This document shows positions 16,687 through 25,315 of a stretch of 64,000 nucleotides of DNA, piece after piece. Below the pieces are notes generated by a model. The model worked only from the letters and a program-made list of their open reading frames with translations. It was not told the DNA's origin and searched no databases. Within the stretch, counting starts at the first letter, position 1. Every line of letters begins with the position of its first letter. This DNA is from Methylobacterium planeticum (GTDB lineage Bacteria > Pseudomonadota > Alphaproteobacteria > Rhizobiales > Beijerinckiaceae). The stretch lies in NCBI RefSeq assembly GCF_008806345.1, contig NZ_VZZJ01000005.1, positions 264,301-328,300 on the forward strand, in the 5' to 3' direction. The translations under genes and the position numbers were made by a program.

Positions 16687-17918
16687 ATCCCGCCCTCAAG
16701 GTGGCCGGCCCCGCGATCCTGGCGCTCGCCCTCGGGCTGCCCGCCGGGCACGCCCGCGCCGAGACCGCGCCGGCGCCCAGGGCCAGCCTCGCGCCGTCGG
16801 TCAGCGTGGTCGAGGCGTCGCGGCGCGAGATCGTCGAGACGGTGGTCGTCACCGGCACCCTGGTGCCCCGCGACGAAATCCTGGTGACGCCCGAGATCGA
16901 GGGCTGTCGCATCACCGAGGTGCTGGTCGAGGAAGGGGCCCGCGTCGCGCGCGGGCAGGTCCTGGCGCGCCTGTCGCGCGACCTGATCGACCGCCAGCTC
17001 GCCCAGCAGAGCGCCCTGGTCGACAAGGCGAGGGCCGCCGTGCCGCAGGCCCAGAGCAGCATCGAGCAGGCGGAGGCCGCCGAGACGGAGGCACGCCTCG
17101 CCTTCGACCGGGCGAAGCAGCTGATCCAGACCGGCAACGCCACCGCGGTGGTGATGGAGGGCCGCACGGCCACCCTGCGCCAGGCCGAGGGCAAGCTCGC
17201 CTTCGCCCGCAACGGCCTCGTCATCGCCAGAGCCGAGTTCGCCCAGGCCCAGGCCGTGCGCGACGAGCTGGAGCTGCGTCTCGCCCGCACCGAGATCCGG
17301 GCGCCGGAGGGCGGCATCGTCAGCCGCCGCACCGCCCGCGTCGGCATGGCGGCCTCCGCCTCGGCCGAGCCCCTGTTCCGCCTGATCGCCCGCGGAGAGA
17401 TCGAGCTCGAGGGCGAGGTCATCGAGACCAGGCTGCCGCTCCTGCGCGAGGGCAGCCCCGCCTGGATCGAGATCGGGGCCGGCGCCCGCGTGCCCGGCAG
17501 CGTGCGGGCCGTCTACCCGGAGGTCGACAGGGCGACCCGGCTCGGCAAGGTCCGGGTCCGCCTCGAGCCGGATCCGCGCCTGCGCATCGGCACCTTCGCC
17601 CGCGGGGCGGTGGAGCTCGCCCGCGCCCGCGGGGTGACGGTGCCGCAGGCCTCCGTCCTCTACGGCGGGCCCAAGCGCAGCAGCGTCCTCGTCGTCGCGG
17701 GCGAGGTCGTCGAGGCCCGCGAGGTCCGGACCGGCCTCAGCGACGACGACGATATCGAGATCCGGACCGGCCTCGCGCCGGGCGAGCGCGTGGTCGCCCG
17801 GGCCGGGAGCTTCCTGCGGGACGGCGACCGCGTCCGCCCGGTCCTCGTCGCCGCCCCGGCCCCCGCGGTCGCCGCCGCGCCCGCGCCGCACGACACCGCC
17901 GAGGCCGGCCTGCCCTGA
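16683..17918 (+). CDS. RND efflux periplasmic adaptor (membrane fusion protein)
   Basis: A 411-residue HlyD/AcrA-type adaptor with a signal peptide (residues 1-26, ending AHARA-ET). The biotinyl-lipoyl hairpin shows as GCRITEVLVEEGARVARGQVL, followed by a long coiled coil (about 105-200) and the second lipoyl half TEIRAPEGGIVSRRTARVG. Beta-barrel and membrane-proximal domains follow. There is no lipobox, so it is soluble in the periplasm. It would bridge the pump at 17963 to a TolC-type outer-membrane protein, which is not encoded here. Confidence 0.92.
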   Translation: MNPALKVAGPAILALALGLPAGHARAETAPAPRASLAPSVSVVEASRREIVETVVVTGTLVPRDEILVTPEIEGCRITEVLVEEGARVARGQVLARLSRDLIDRQLAQQSALVDKARAAVPQAQSSIEQAEAAETEARLAFDRAKQLIQTGNATAVVMEGRTATLRQAEGKLAFARNGLVIARAEFAQAQAVRDELELRLARTEIRAPEGGIVSRRTARVGMAASASAEPLFRLIARGEIELEGEVIETRLPLLREGSPAWIEIGAGARVPGSVRAVYPEVDRATRLGKVRVRLEPDPRLRIGTFARGAVELARARGVTVPQASVLYGGPKRSSVLVVAGEVVEAREVRTGLSDDDDIEIRTGLAPGERVVARAGSFLRDGDRVRPVLVAAPAPAVAAAPAPHDTAEAGLP

Positions 17919-17962
17919 GCCGGCCGCGCCACCCTCCTGCGTCCCACCAGCGGGTTGCCCCG

Positions 17963-20900
17963 ATGCGCCTGAACGTCTCCGCCTGGGCGATCCGCAAGCC
18001 GATCGCGCCCCTCGTCCTCTTCCTCGTGCTGATCGTGCTCGGCCTCGTCAGCTTCCGGGGGCTCGCGGTCACGCGCATGCCGAATGTCGACCTGCCGATC
18101 GTCTCGGTGGCGATCACGCAGTCCGGCGCCGCGCCCTCCGAGCTGCAGACGCAGGTGACGAAGTGGGTCGAGGATTCGATCGCGGGCGTCCGGGGCGTCA
18201 AGCACATCACCTCGTCGATCACCGAGGGCTCCTCCGTCACGACCGTGGAGTTCCAGCTCGAGGTGAATTCCGACCGGGCCGTGAACGACGTGAAGGACGC
18301 GGTCTCGAAGATCCGCATCAACCTGCCCCGCACCATCGACGAGCCCGTCATCAGCCGCGTCGAGATCGCGGGCCTGCCGATCCTCACCTACGGCGTGAAG
18401 GCGCCCGCGATGAGCCCGGCCGAGCTGTCGTGGTTCGTCGAGGACAAGGTCGCCCGCTCGCTCCAGGGCGTAAGGGGCGTCGGCGGCGTCGAGCGGGTCG
18501 GCGGCGTCGCCCGCGAGATGCGGGTCGTGCTCCAGCCCGACCGGCTGCTGGCGCTGGGCATCACGGCGGCGGACGTGAACCGGCAGCTGCGCCTCACCTC
18601 CGCCGACATGGCGGGCGGGCGCGGCGAGGTCGGCGGACGCGAGCAGTCGATCCGCGCGCTCGCCGCCTCCCGCACGGTGCGCGACCTCAAGGCCACCTCG
18701 ATCGTGCTGCCGGGCGGGCGCAAGGTCCGCCTCGACGACCTCGCGACCGTGGAGGACGCCATCGAGGAGCCCCGCACCTTCGCGCGCTTCAACGGCGCGC
18801 CGGTCGTGGCCTTCACGGTCTCGCGCGGCTCGGGGGCGAGCGACGCCGAGGTCGCGGCCGGCGTCGAGAGGCGCGTCGCCGAGTTCCGCGAACGCGATCC
18901 CGACATCCAGTTCGAGCCGATCGATTCCTCGGTCTCGGCCACGATCGGCAGCTACGATTCCGCCATGCACACCCTGATCGAGGGGGCGCTCCTCGCGGTG
19001 CTGGTGGTGTTCCTGTTCCTGCGCGACTGGCGCGCCACGCTGATCGCCGCGGTCGCGCTGCCGCTCTCGGTCTTTCCGACCTTCTGGGCCATGGACGCCC
19101 TCGGCTTCACCCTCAACGGCATCAGCCTGCTCGCCATCACCCTGGTGACCGGCATCCTGGTCGACGACGCCATCGTGGAGATCGAGAACATCGTCCGGCA
19201 CATGCGCCTCGGCAAGTCGCCCTACCGGGCGGCGATCGAGGGGGCCGACGAGATCGGGCTCGCGGTCATCGCCATCACGGCGACGCTCATCGCGGTGTTC
19301 GCGCCGGTCTCCTTCATGGGCGGCATCGCCGGGCGCTACTTCATCCAGTTCGGGCTGACCATCGCGGTCTCGGTGTTCATGTCGCTGCTCGTCGCGCGCC
19401 TGATCACCCCGATGCTCGCCGCCTACTTCCTGCGCGACCACGCCCACACCGAGGAGCGGGAGGGGCCGGTGATGCGCGCCTACGGCCGCCTCGTCGGCTG
19501 GTCGGTGCGGCACCGGGTGATCACCCTGGTGGTCGGCCTCGCCCTGTTTGCCGGATCGCTCGCCTCCACCGGCCTGCTGCCGTCCGGCTTCGTGCCGAAG
19601 CAGGACAACGCCCGCACCCTGTTCATGGTCGAGCTCGCCCCGGGCGCCAGGCTCGCCGACACCGTCGCGGTGTCCGACCGCGTCGTCGCGCGCATCCGCG
19701 CGCTGCCCGAGGTGACCTCGGTCTTCGTCGACGGCGGCCGGCAGGTCGGCGGCAAGAAGGAGACGCGGCTCGCGACCCTCACGGTCAACCTGACGCCGAA
19801 GAGCAGCCGCGCGAAGAAGCAGGCGGCGGTCGAGACCGAGATCGCGGGCCTCCTCGCCGAGGAGCCCGACATCCGCTCCTGGAGCCTGCGCGACAGCGGC
19901 CAGCGCGACCTCGCCCTCGTGGTCGGCGGCCCCGATGCGGAGGTGGTGGCGGAGGTCGCCGCGCGCCTGCAGCGCGACATGGCGGCGATCCCGCACCTCG
20001 TGGCGGTGATGTCGACGGCCCCCCTTAACCGGACCGAGGTGCGCATCCGCCCCAAGGAAGGCGTGGCCGCCGATCTCGGCGTCTCGACCGACGCCCTCGC
20101 CGAGACGGTGCGGGTCGCCACCCTCGGCGACATCGGCCTGAACCTCGCCAAGTTCAACGCGGCCGACCGCCAGATCCCGATCCGGGTGCAGCTGCCGGAG
20201 AGCGCCCGCGGCGCGGTCTCGCGGCTGGAGAACCTGAAGGTGCCGGCCAAGAACGGGTCCGCCGTGCCCCTCGCGGCGGTGGCCGATATCGAGCTCGACC
20301 AGGGCCCGGGCGCGATCGACCGCTACGACCGCGTCGTGCGCGTCGCCGTCGAGGCGAACATGGAGGGATCCGACGCCCTCGGGTCCCTGATCGCCCGGGC
20401 CCTGGAGACGCCGACCGCGAAGTCGCTGCCGCCGGGCGTGACGATCCGCCAGACGGGCGATGCCGAGATCATGGGGGAGGTCTTCTCGGGCTTCCTGATG
20501 GCGATGGGCGCCGGCATCATGATGGTCTACGCCGTGCTGGTGCTGCTGTTCGGCTCGTTCCTGCAGCCGCTGACCATCCTGTTCTCGCTGCCGCTCTCGA
20601 TCGGGGGCGCGATCCTCGGCCTCCTCATCCTCAACATGCCGATCTCGATGCCGGTGGTGATCGGCATCCTGATGCTGATGGGGCTGGTGACCAAGAACGC
20701 CATCATGCTGGTCGACTTCGCCGTGGAGGAGATGGCGCGCGGCGTCGACCGGGTCACCGCCATCGTGGAGGCGGGCCGCAAGCGCGCCCGGCCGATCGTG
20801 ATGACCACCATCGCGATGGCGGCCGGCATGGTGCCCTCCGCGATGGCGCTCGGTGTCGGCGGCGAGTTCCGGGCGCCGATGGCGGTGGCGGTGATCAGCG

Positions 20901-21067
20901 GCCTGATCGTCTCGACGCTGCTCTCGCTGGTCTTCGTGCCGGCGGTGTTCCTGGTGATGGACAGCCTGGGCAGCCTCCTCGGGCGCCTGCTCGGGCGCTG
21001 CGTCGGCGCCCGCGACGAGCCGGCCGAGGCGCTGCCGCCGCAGGCCGCCGCGAGTCCGGTCCCCTAG
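17963..21067 (+). CDS. RND-family multidrug efflux permease
   Basis: A 1034-residue inner-membrane proton antiporter of the AcrB/MexF superfamily, at the expected length. The first helix begins at about residue 14 (LVLFLVLIVLGLV). The proton-relay pair Asp-Asp is in TGILVDDAIVEIENI (about residues 396-410), within the usual helix 4 motif. Helices 7-12 repeat the pattern near 525 and 850-1015, including the KNAIMLVDFAVEEM segment. It follows the adaptor by 44 bases. The substrate cannot be told from sequence; it resembles heavy-drug rather than metal (CusA) pumps because no Met-rich site is visible. Confidence 0.94.
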   Translation: MRLNVSAWAIRKPIAPLVLFLVLIVLGLVSFRGLAVTRMPNVDLPIVSVAITQSGAAPSELQTQVTKWVEDSIAGVRGVKHITSSITEGSSVTTVEFQLEVNSDRAVNDVKDAVSKIRINLPRTIDEPVISRVEIAGLPILTYGVKAPAMSPAELSWFVEDKVARSLQGVRGVGGVERVGGVAREMRVVLQPDRLLALGITAADVNRQLRLTSADMAGGRGEVGGREQSIRALAASRTVRDLKATSIVLPGGRKVRLDDLATVEDAIEEPRTFARFNGAPVVAFTVSRGSGASDAEVAAGVERRVAEFRERDPDIQFEPIDSSVSATIGSYDSAMHTLIEGALLAVLVVFLFLRDWRATLIAAVALPLSVFPTFWAMDALGFTLNGISLLAITLVTGILVDDAIVEIENIVRHMRLGKSPYRAAIEGADEIGLAVIAITATLIAVFAPVSFMGGIAGRYFIQFGLTIAVSVFMSLLVARLITPMLAAYFLRDHAHTEEREGPVMRAYGRLVGWSVRHRVITLVVGLALFAGSLASTGLLPSGFVPKQDNARTLFMVELAPGARLADTVAVSDRVVARIRALPEVTSVFVDGGRQVGGKKETRLATLTVNLTPKSSRAKKQAAVETEIAGLLAEEPDIRSWSLRDSGQRDLALVVGGPDAEVVAEVAARLQRDMAAIPHLVAVMSTAPLNRTEVRIRPKEGVAADLGVSTDALAETVRVATLGDIGLNLAKFNAADRQIPIRVQLPESARGAVSRLENLKVPAKNGSAVPLAAVADIELDQGPGAIDRYDRVVRVAVEANMEGSDALGSLIARALETPTAKSLPPGVTIRQTGDAEIMGEVFSGFLMAMGAGIMMVYAVLVLLFGSFLQPLTILFSLPLSIGGAILGLLILNMPISMPVVIGILMLMGLVTKNAIMLVDFAVEEMARGVDRVTAIVEAGRKRARPIVMTTIAMAAGMVPSAMALGVGGEFRAPMAVAVISGLIVSTLLSLVFVPAVFLVMDSLGSLLGRLLGRCVGARDEPAEALPPQAAASPVP

Positions 21068-21120
21068 CGGCGGCCTGAAGGCTGCCGGTCACCCGTCCCA
21101 GTCCACAGGAAGGAGGCCGA

Positions 21121-21560
21121 ATCACCCCGATCCTCGTCCGCTCGTGCTCGGCCGCCCTCGTCGGCCTCGCGGCCTTCGCGAGCCTGCGCCCGGGTGCGGA
21201 CCGAGCTGTGCGGGCCTGAACGACGCCCGCCCCGATCCGGCCGGCCCCGCGCCTCTCTGCGGCTCCGTCGTCTGGGGCGGCAAGTCCCTCGACGAGGGCG
21301 GGAAGGCGCGCCGCGACACGGTCAATCCCGATCCGCGCAAGCAGGGCCGCCTGCCCCTCGGCCACCCGACGAGCCTCGGGCCGAGCCCGAATGCGGAGGG
21401 CCGCCACGAGGGCCGGATCTCCGACGGCGACAACGGCAAGTCCGACGACGTCACGATCTGGAGCGAGACGCCCTCCGCGCTGTCGGTGCGGGGCTGCAGG
21501 CTGGCGGTCCCGTGCGGCACGCGGACCTGGCCGCGGGTCGGCCGGTCCGTGGCTCGCGCG
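21121..21560 (+). pseudogene. Broken DUF2147 gene
   Basis: GAAGGAGG precedes an ATC rather than an ATG at 21121. In that frame a signal-peptide-like stretch (TPILVRSCSAALVGLAAF) runs to a stop near 21220. In another frame, from about 21240, the core of a DUF2147 protein is clear: LCGSVVWGGKSLDEGGKARRD, NPDP, and SVRGCRLAVPCGTRTWPRV, including the conserved Cys pair and Trp. The segment joining them is missing. So the start codon is lost and there is a frameshift or deletion. It was probably the last gene of the efflux operon. A sequencing error cannot explain both defects easily. Confidence 0.65.
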
Positions 21561-21586
21561 GGGGCACCGGGCCGGCGCCCTCCGGC

Positions 21587-21910
21587 TCAGTAGGTGTCGG
21601 CCAGGTAGGCCGCGATCGCCTTCGCGTCGGCCTCGGCGACCGGCGCGTGGTAGACCGTGACCATCTTGGTCACCTCGCTCTCCCAGAACGCCCTTCCTTT
21701 TCCCGGCGGCTGCATCGCGATGTAGTCCACCGAGTGGCAGACCTGGCAATTGGCCTGCGCCGCCTCGAAGCCGGGTTGCTGCGCCCGGTCCTTCGGGGGC
21801 CTGAGCTGCGCCGTCGGATCGGGCAGGTCGTAGGTCCGCGGTGCGGCGAGCGCCGCGCCGCCCGCCAGGGCTGAGGCCATCAGGGCGAGACCGAGCCGTC
21901 GCTGCGTCAT
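21587..21910 (-). CDS. sorB: Sulfite dehydrogenase cytochrome subunit SorB-like
   Basis: A 107-residue secreted monohaem cytochrome c. It has a signal peptide (residues 1-23), a haem site CQVCH at residues 55-59 and a candidate Met axial ligand at 66. It would take electrons from SorA's molybdenum centre to the respiratory chain. It lies 12 bases downstream of sorA, and the small size and order match SorAB of other bacteria. Confidence 0.85.
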   Translation of the reverse strand: MTQRRLGLALMASALAGGAALAAPRTYDLPDPTAQLRPPKDRAQQPGFEAAQANCQVCHSVDYIAMQPPGKGRAFWESEVTKMVTVYHAPVAEADAKAIAAYLADTY

Positions 21911-21921
21911 CCTCGCCCCCC

Positions 21922-23133
21922 TCACGCGGCCTGCACCCGGGTGGTCTCGACGCCGTTGCGCAGGTAGCCGGCCGGATTCCACGAGGCCTCCATCGGCTGG
22001 CTCACGCCGTCATTGCCCGTCGCCCGGACCCGGATCGGGTGCGTCCCCGCGCCGAGACCGACCTCCAGGCTCCAGGGACGGAAGGAGTAGCGCCCGAGAT
22101 CCGGTCCGAGCCGCGCCTCCGCCCAGGTCCGGCCGTCATCGAGGGAGACCGCGACGGACCCGATGCCCGAGCCGCCATCGAAGGCGATGCCCCGCAGGGT
22201 CGTGCGGCCGGCCTTGATGCGGGCGCCGTCGGCGAGGTTCGTCAGGAACGAGCGCACGGTGAAGCGGCCGATCGGCACCGTGGCCCTCGCGGCCTGCCCG
22301 GGCTCGGTGCAGGCGCAGGGATTGTCCGGGATGCGGTAGGCCTTCTGCATCCAGAAGCCGTCATAGGGCTTGTCGAGCACGCCGATGCTGTTGAGGTGCT
22401 TGACCCAGTAGGTGCCGTAATAGCCCGGCACCACGAGGCGCAGCGGATAGCCGTTGAGCCAGGGCAGGTCCTCGCCGTTCATGGCCCAGGCCAGCATCAC
22501 CGCCCCGTCCCGGGCGTGATCGATGCCGAGGGCCTTGGCGAAGTCCGGCGTCTCCGGGAGAACCGGGCCGTCAAGGCCCTCGAAGACGACCTGCACGGCG
22601 CCGGGCTTCACGCCGGCCCGGTCGAGCACGGCCTTCAGGGGCACGCCGGTCCAGCGCGCGTTGCCCATCGCCCCGTTGGCGAGCTGGCCGCCGGCGACGC
22701 GCGGTTCGAAGAAGCCGCGCGAATTGCCCGAGCACTGGTTGACCGCAACGATCTCCGCGGCGGGCATGGCCTTGAGCTCGGCCAGCGAGAGGGAGATCGG
22801 GGTGTCGACGAGCCCCTTCACCGCCAGCCGAAAGGTCTCGGGGTCGATCGCGGTCGGGATGTCGGCGAGGTGGTAGCGCACGAAGAAGGCGTCGTTCGGG
22901 GTGATGACGCCCTCGTCGAAAACCGCGAACGGGGTCTCCAGCTGCGGCGGCCGGGCCGTCATCTGCAGGAGCGGCCGCTTGCCCGGATAGGCGACGAGCG
23001 GCCGCTCGCCGTTGCCGAAGGGCAGGGCGGCCGCCTCGCCGGCCAGGGCGCGCAGCGGCGAGAGGGCTCCTCCGCCCGCGCCCAGCAACGCGGCGAGCCC
23101 CGCGCGCCTGATGACGTCCCGCCGGTCGAGCAT
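21922..23133 (-). CDS. sorA: Sulfite dehydrogenase molybdopterin subunit SorA-like
   Basis: A 403-residue periplasmic sulfite-oxidase-family enzyme. The N-terminus MLDRRDVIRRAGLAALLG is a Tat signal. The molybdenum-ligating Cys is in VNQCSGNSRGFF (about residue 147). The C-terminal half is the Mo-cofactor dimerisation domain (GGSGIGSVAVSLDDGRTWAEA). It oxidises sulfite to sulfate, passing electrons to SorB. It could also detoxify sulfite released from organosulfur compounds. The ATG at 23131-23133 was chosen because the Tat motif starts there. No regulator is adjacent. Confidence 0.92.
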   Translation of the reverse strand: MLDRRDVIRRAGLAALLGAGGGALSPLRALAGEAAALPFGNGERPLVAYPGKRPLLQMTARPPQLETPFAVFDEGVITPNDAFFVRYHLADIPTAIDPETFRLAVKGLVDTPISLSLAELKAMPAAEIVAVNQCSGNSRGFFEPRVAGGQLANGAMGNARWTGVPLKAVLDRAGVKPGAVQVVFEGLDGPVLPETPDFAKALGIDHARDGAVMLAWAMNGEDLPWLNGYPLRLVVPGYYGTYWVKHLNSIGVLDKPYDGFWMQKAYRIPDNPCACTEPGQAARATVPIGRFTVRSFLTNLADGARIKAGRTTLRGIAFDGGSGIGSVAVSLDDGRTWAEARLGPDLGRYSFRPWSLEVGLGAGTHPIRVRATGNDGVSQPMEASWNPAGYLRNGVETTRVQAA

Positions 23134-23414
23134 CCCGTCCCTCCCCGGCGACGACCGGGCCCGTGGGGTGGGCGCTCCGGCCATCGCTCGATCGTGCCCG
23201 GGAGGATCCGCGGCCCCTCCCGGGCCCCGCCTCTTAGCACATCGCCGCCGGGACGTACGGTCCCTGTCCGGGGATCGGGTGCGGGCCGGCCTCGCCGAGG
23301 GACGGCTGTGCGGGTGCCGGCCGAGCGGTGCGCGCCCCTCCCGGGCTACCGCCGCCACGATCCGGGCCGGCGCCGGCCCGCGTCAACCGTCGCCCTGCTG
23401 GTCGAAGCGCCGCG

Positions 23415-23648
23415 CTACCGCAGCGGGTCGTAGCCCGGCTTCTTGTAGAGCCGGTCCGCGCCGCCGACGATATCGGGCTTGTAGACCGTCTCCACCCAGT
23501 CCTTCGGATCCACGTCCTCGACCGTCACGGAGACGGCCTGCTCCCCGCAGCCCGTGCTCGCCATCACGGCCCGCGTCACCTCGTCGGCGATCCTGGCCTT
23601 CTGCGCCTCGGACTTGCCGGCGTAGAGTTTGACGATGACGTGGGGCAT
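23415..23648 (-). CDS. 4-oxalocrotonate tautomerase-family protein
   Basis: A 77-residue protein beginning Met-Pro-His, so Pro becomes the catalytic N-terminal residue after Met removal. The tautomerase fold is indicated by HVIVKLYAGKSEAQKARIAD. The partner enzyme and substrate are unknown. It lies between sorA and the flavin oxidoreductase on the same strand. The size is normal for the family (60-80 aa). Confidence 0.88.
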   Translation of the reverse strand: MPHVIVKLYAGKSEAQKARIADEVTRAVMASTGCGEQAVSVTVEDVDPKDWVETVYKPDIVGGADRLYKKPGYDPLR

Positions 23649-23845
23649 GCGGGTGCTCTCGGGGGGGGGACGAACCGGCCAATCCGCTCCGGTACTGCGC
23701 CTCGCTGACTTTCTCCAGCCCGTCGACGGGGCTGCCGTCGAGCGCTTCCCGGGCGCCGATGCGGCGCGTCGCCGTGGCGCAGGTCGCCCCGTGCCGGCGC
23801 GTCCCGCCCGGCGGCCCATGCCCTCGACCGGAGGTGACGGCCGGT

Positions 23846-25231
23846 TCAGCGCGAGGCCGCCTCCGCGGCGCCAGCTGGCGCGATCTGCGGCGGGGGGACC
23901 CGCACCGGCGTGTTGTAGGCCAGGATCTGCTGAACCATGCGGTCGAAATCCCCTCCGAAGCGCTCCGGCTCGTAGCATCCGAGGGGGCTCGTCGCCGAGC
24001 GCGCGCAGCATCGATTGCAGAAGGTGCAGGCCTCCTCCGGCTGCCCGGCACCGTCCCGGTATCGGCTGATCAGATCCGGCGTCGCGATGAGCGCCCGGGC
24101 CATCGAGACGAAATCGCAGGTGCTGAGACCCCGATCGATGTCCGACCGGCTCTGGTAGCCGCCATTCGTGATCACCGGCAGACCGACCTGCCTCCGGAAC
24201 GCCTCCGCTTCCTCCAGGCTGACGCCGGCCTGCTCACGCCAGCCGATGGACAGGAGCGGCAGGGCGATCCGCTCGGGCACGAGATTGAGCAGGGTGGCGC
24301 GGGCGGCGGCCTTCCGGCTGAGATGCCGGGTGGCGTTGAAGAACAGCTTGATCTCCCGCAGGGGAAACGCCCCCGGATTGCCCTTTGGCCCCGGAAACCC
24401 CGTTCCGGTCACCACGTGCAGGACGTCGACGCCGAGCTGCTTCAGGCGGGCCCCGAAGCCCAGCGTGGTCGGCAGGTCGTTCCCGAAGAGGTGGTGACGC
24501 AGGGGGAACGTCCAGGGAAACCGCAGGATGAAGTTGGCGTAGGGCAGGTAGTTGAAGTCCCGCGCCGCGAGCCGGATGCCGAGCAGGAAATCGTCCCCGA
24601 CCCCCTCCCGCACACGCGTGACGATCTCCTCGAGAAGCCGGAACCGGCCCTCGTCGGTGCCCCCCCATTCATCCTGCCTCCGGTTGAGCCCGGGGTTGAG
24701 GAACTGGTGGATGAGGTAGCCCTTCTCGGCCGTGATCTCGATGCCGTCGGCGCCGGCCTCGCGCGCGCGGCCGGCCGCCACCCGGAACTCCTCGATGACC
24801 GTGCGGATTTCCCGGGCGGACATCGCGACCCGGCGATTCGCGTAGCCGTACAGGAACTCGAACCCCGACGAGGACGACAGCGCATCCGCATCCTCCCCGA
24901 ACAGGCTCAGCTGGGTCGCCGCACCCGGATCCCCGATCTGGATGATGTAGGGGCATCCGCGGGCCCTGATCTCGGCAACGTGGCGCTTCAGGGGTGGGAC
25001 GAAGCGCTGCTCCGACAGGGACGGGTACTCGAACGGCGTCTGCCGCCTCCGGTTCGTGCTGAACGTCGTCGAGATGATCCCGCCGACGCCCCCATCCGCG
25101 AAGGTCTGCTCGAAATTGCTCCAGACATCCGTGACGGTCCCGTCATAGGCCGCCATCCGCCCGCCGACCGACGAGCGGAGGACGCGGTTGCGGAACGTGA
25201 CGCCCTTGATCGTGCGCGGCTCGAAGATCAT
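23846..25231 (-). CDS. Old-yellow-enzyme family NADH:flavin oxidoreductase
   Basis: A 461-residue TIM-barrel FMN enzyme. The family motif GIEITAEKGYLIHQFLNPGLNRRQDEWGG lies at about residues 166-194, and the C-terminal FMN-phosphate region reads TNGGYQSRSDID. A Cys cluster CTFCNRCCARS (about residue 410) with a later Cys resembles the iron-sulfur site of 2,4-dienoyl-CoA reductase-type members, which also have an NAD domain; that domain is absent here. Near residue 120 it is unusual in having a poly-Ser run (LSSSSG). The substrate is unknown. Confidence 0.85.
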   Translation of the reverse strand: MIFEPRTIKGVTFRNRVLRSSVGGRMAAYDGTVTDVWSNFEQTFADGGVGGIISTTFSTNRRRQTPFEYPSLSEQRFVPPLKRHVAEIRARGCPYIIQIGDPGAATQLSLFGEDADALSSSSGFEFLYGYANRRVAMSAREIRTVIEEFRVAAGRAREAGADGIEITAEKGYLIHQFLNPGLNRRQDEWGGTDEGRFRLLEEIVTRVREGVGDDFLLGIRLAARDFNYLPYANFILRFPWTFPLRHHLFGNDLPTTLGFGARLKQLGVDVLHVVTGTGFPGPKGNPGAFPLREIKLFFNATRHLSRKAAARATLLNLVPERIALPLLSIGWREQAGVSLEEAEAFRRQVGLPVITNGGYQSRSDIDRGLSTCDFVSMARALIATPDLISRYRDGAGQPEEACTFCNRCCARSATSPLGCYEPERFGGDFDRMVQQILAYNTPVRVPPPQIAPAGAAEAASR

Positions 25232-25315
25232 CGGCGCAACTCCGGGAGGGATTGCAGGTATTCGCTCGAAAATCTCTCCGTGAGCGACAGGCCTTCTGCC
25301 GGCGCGCCCACGAGC

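Noticed and set aside
16605..17891. 428-residue minus-strand frame opposite the efflux adaptor
   Set aside because: Antisense to a well-supported gene, low-complexity composition and no ribosome site.
17660..19996. 778-residue minus-strand frame opposite the RND pump
   Set aside because: Shadow of the pump gene; Asp/Arg/His-rich with no recognisable domain.
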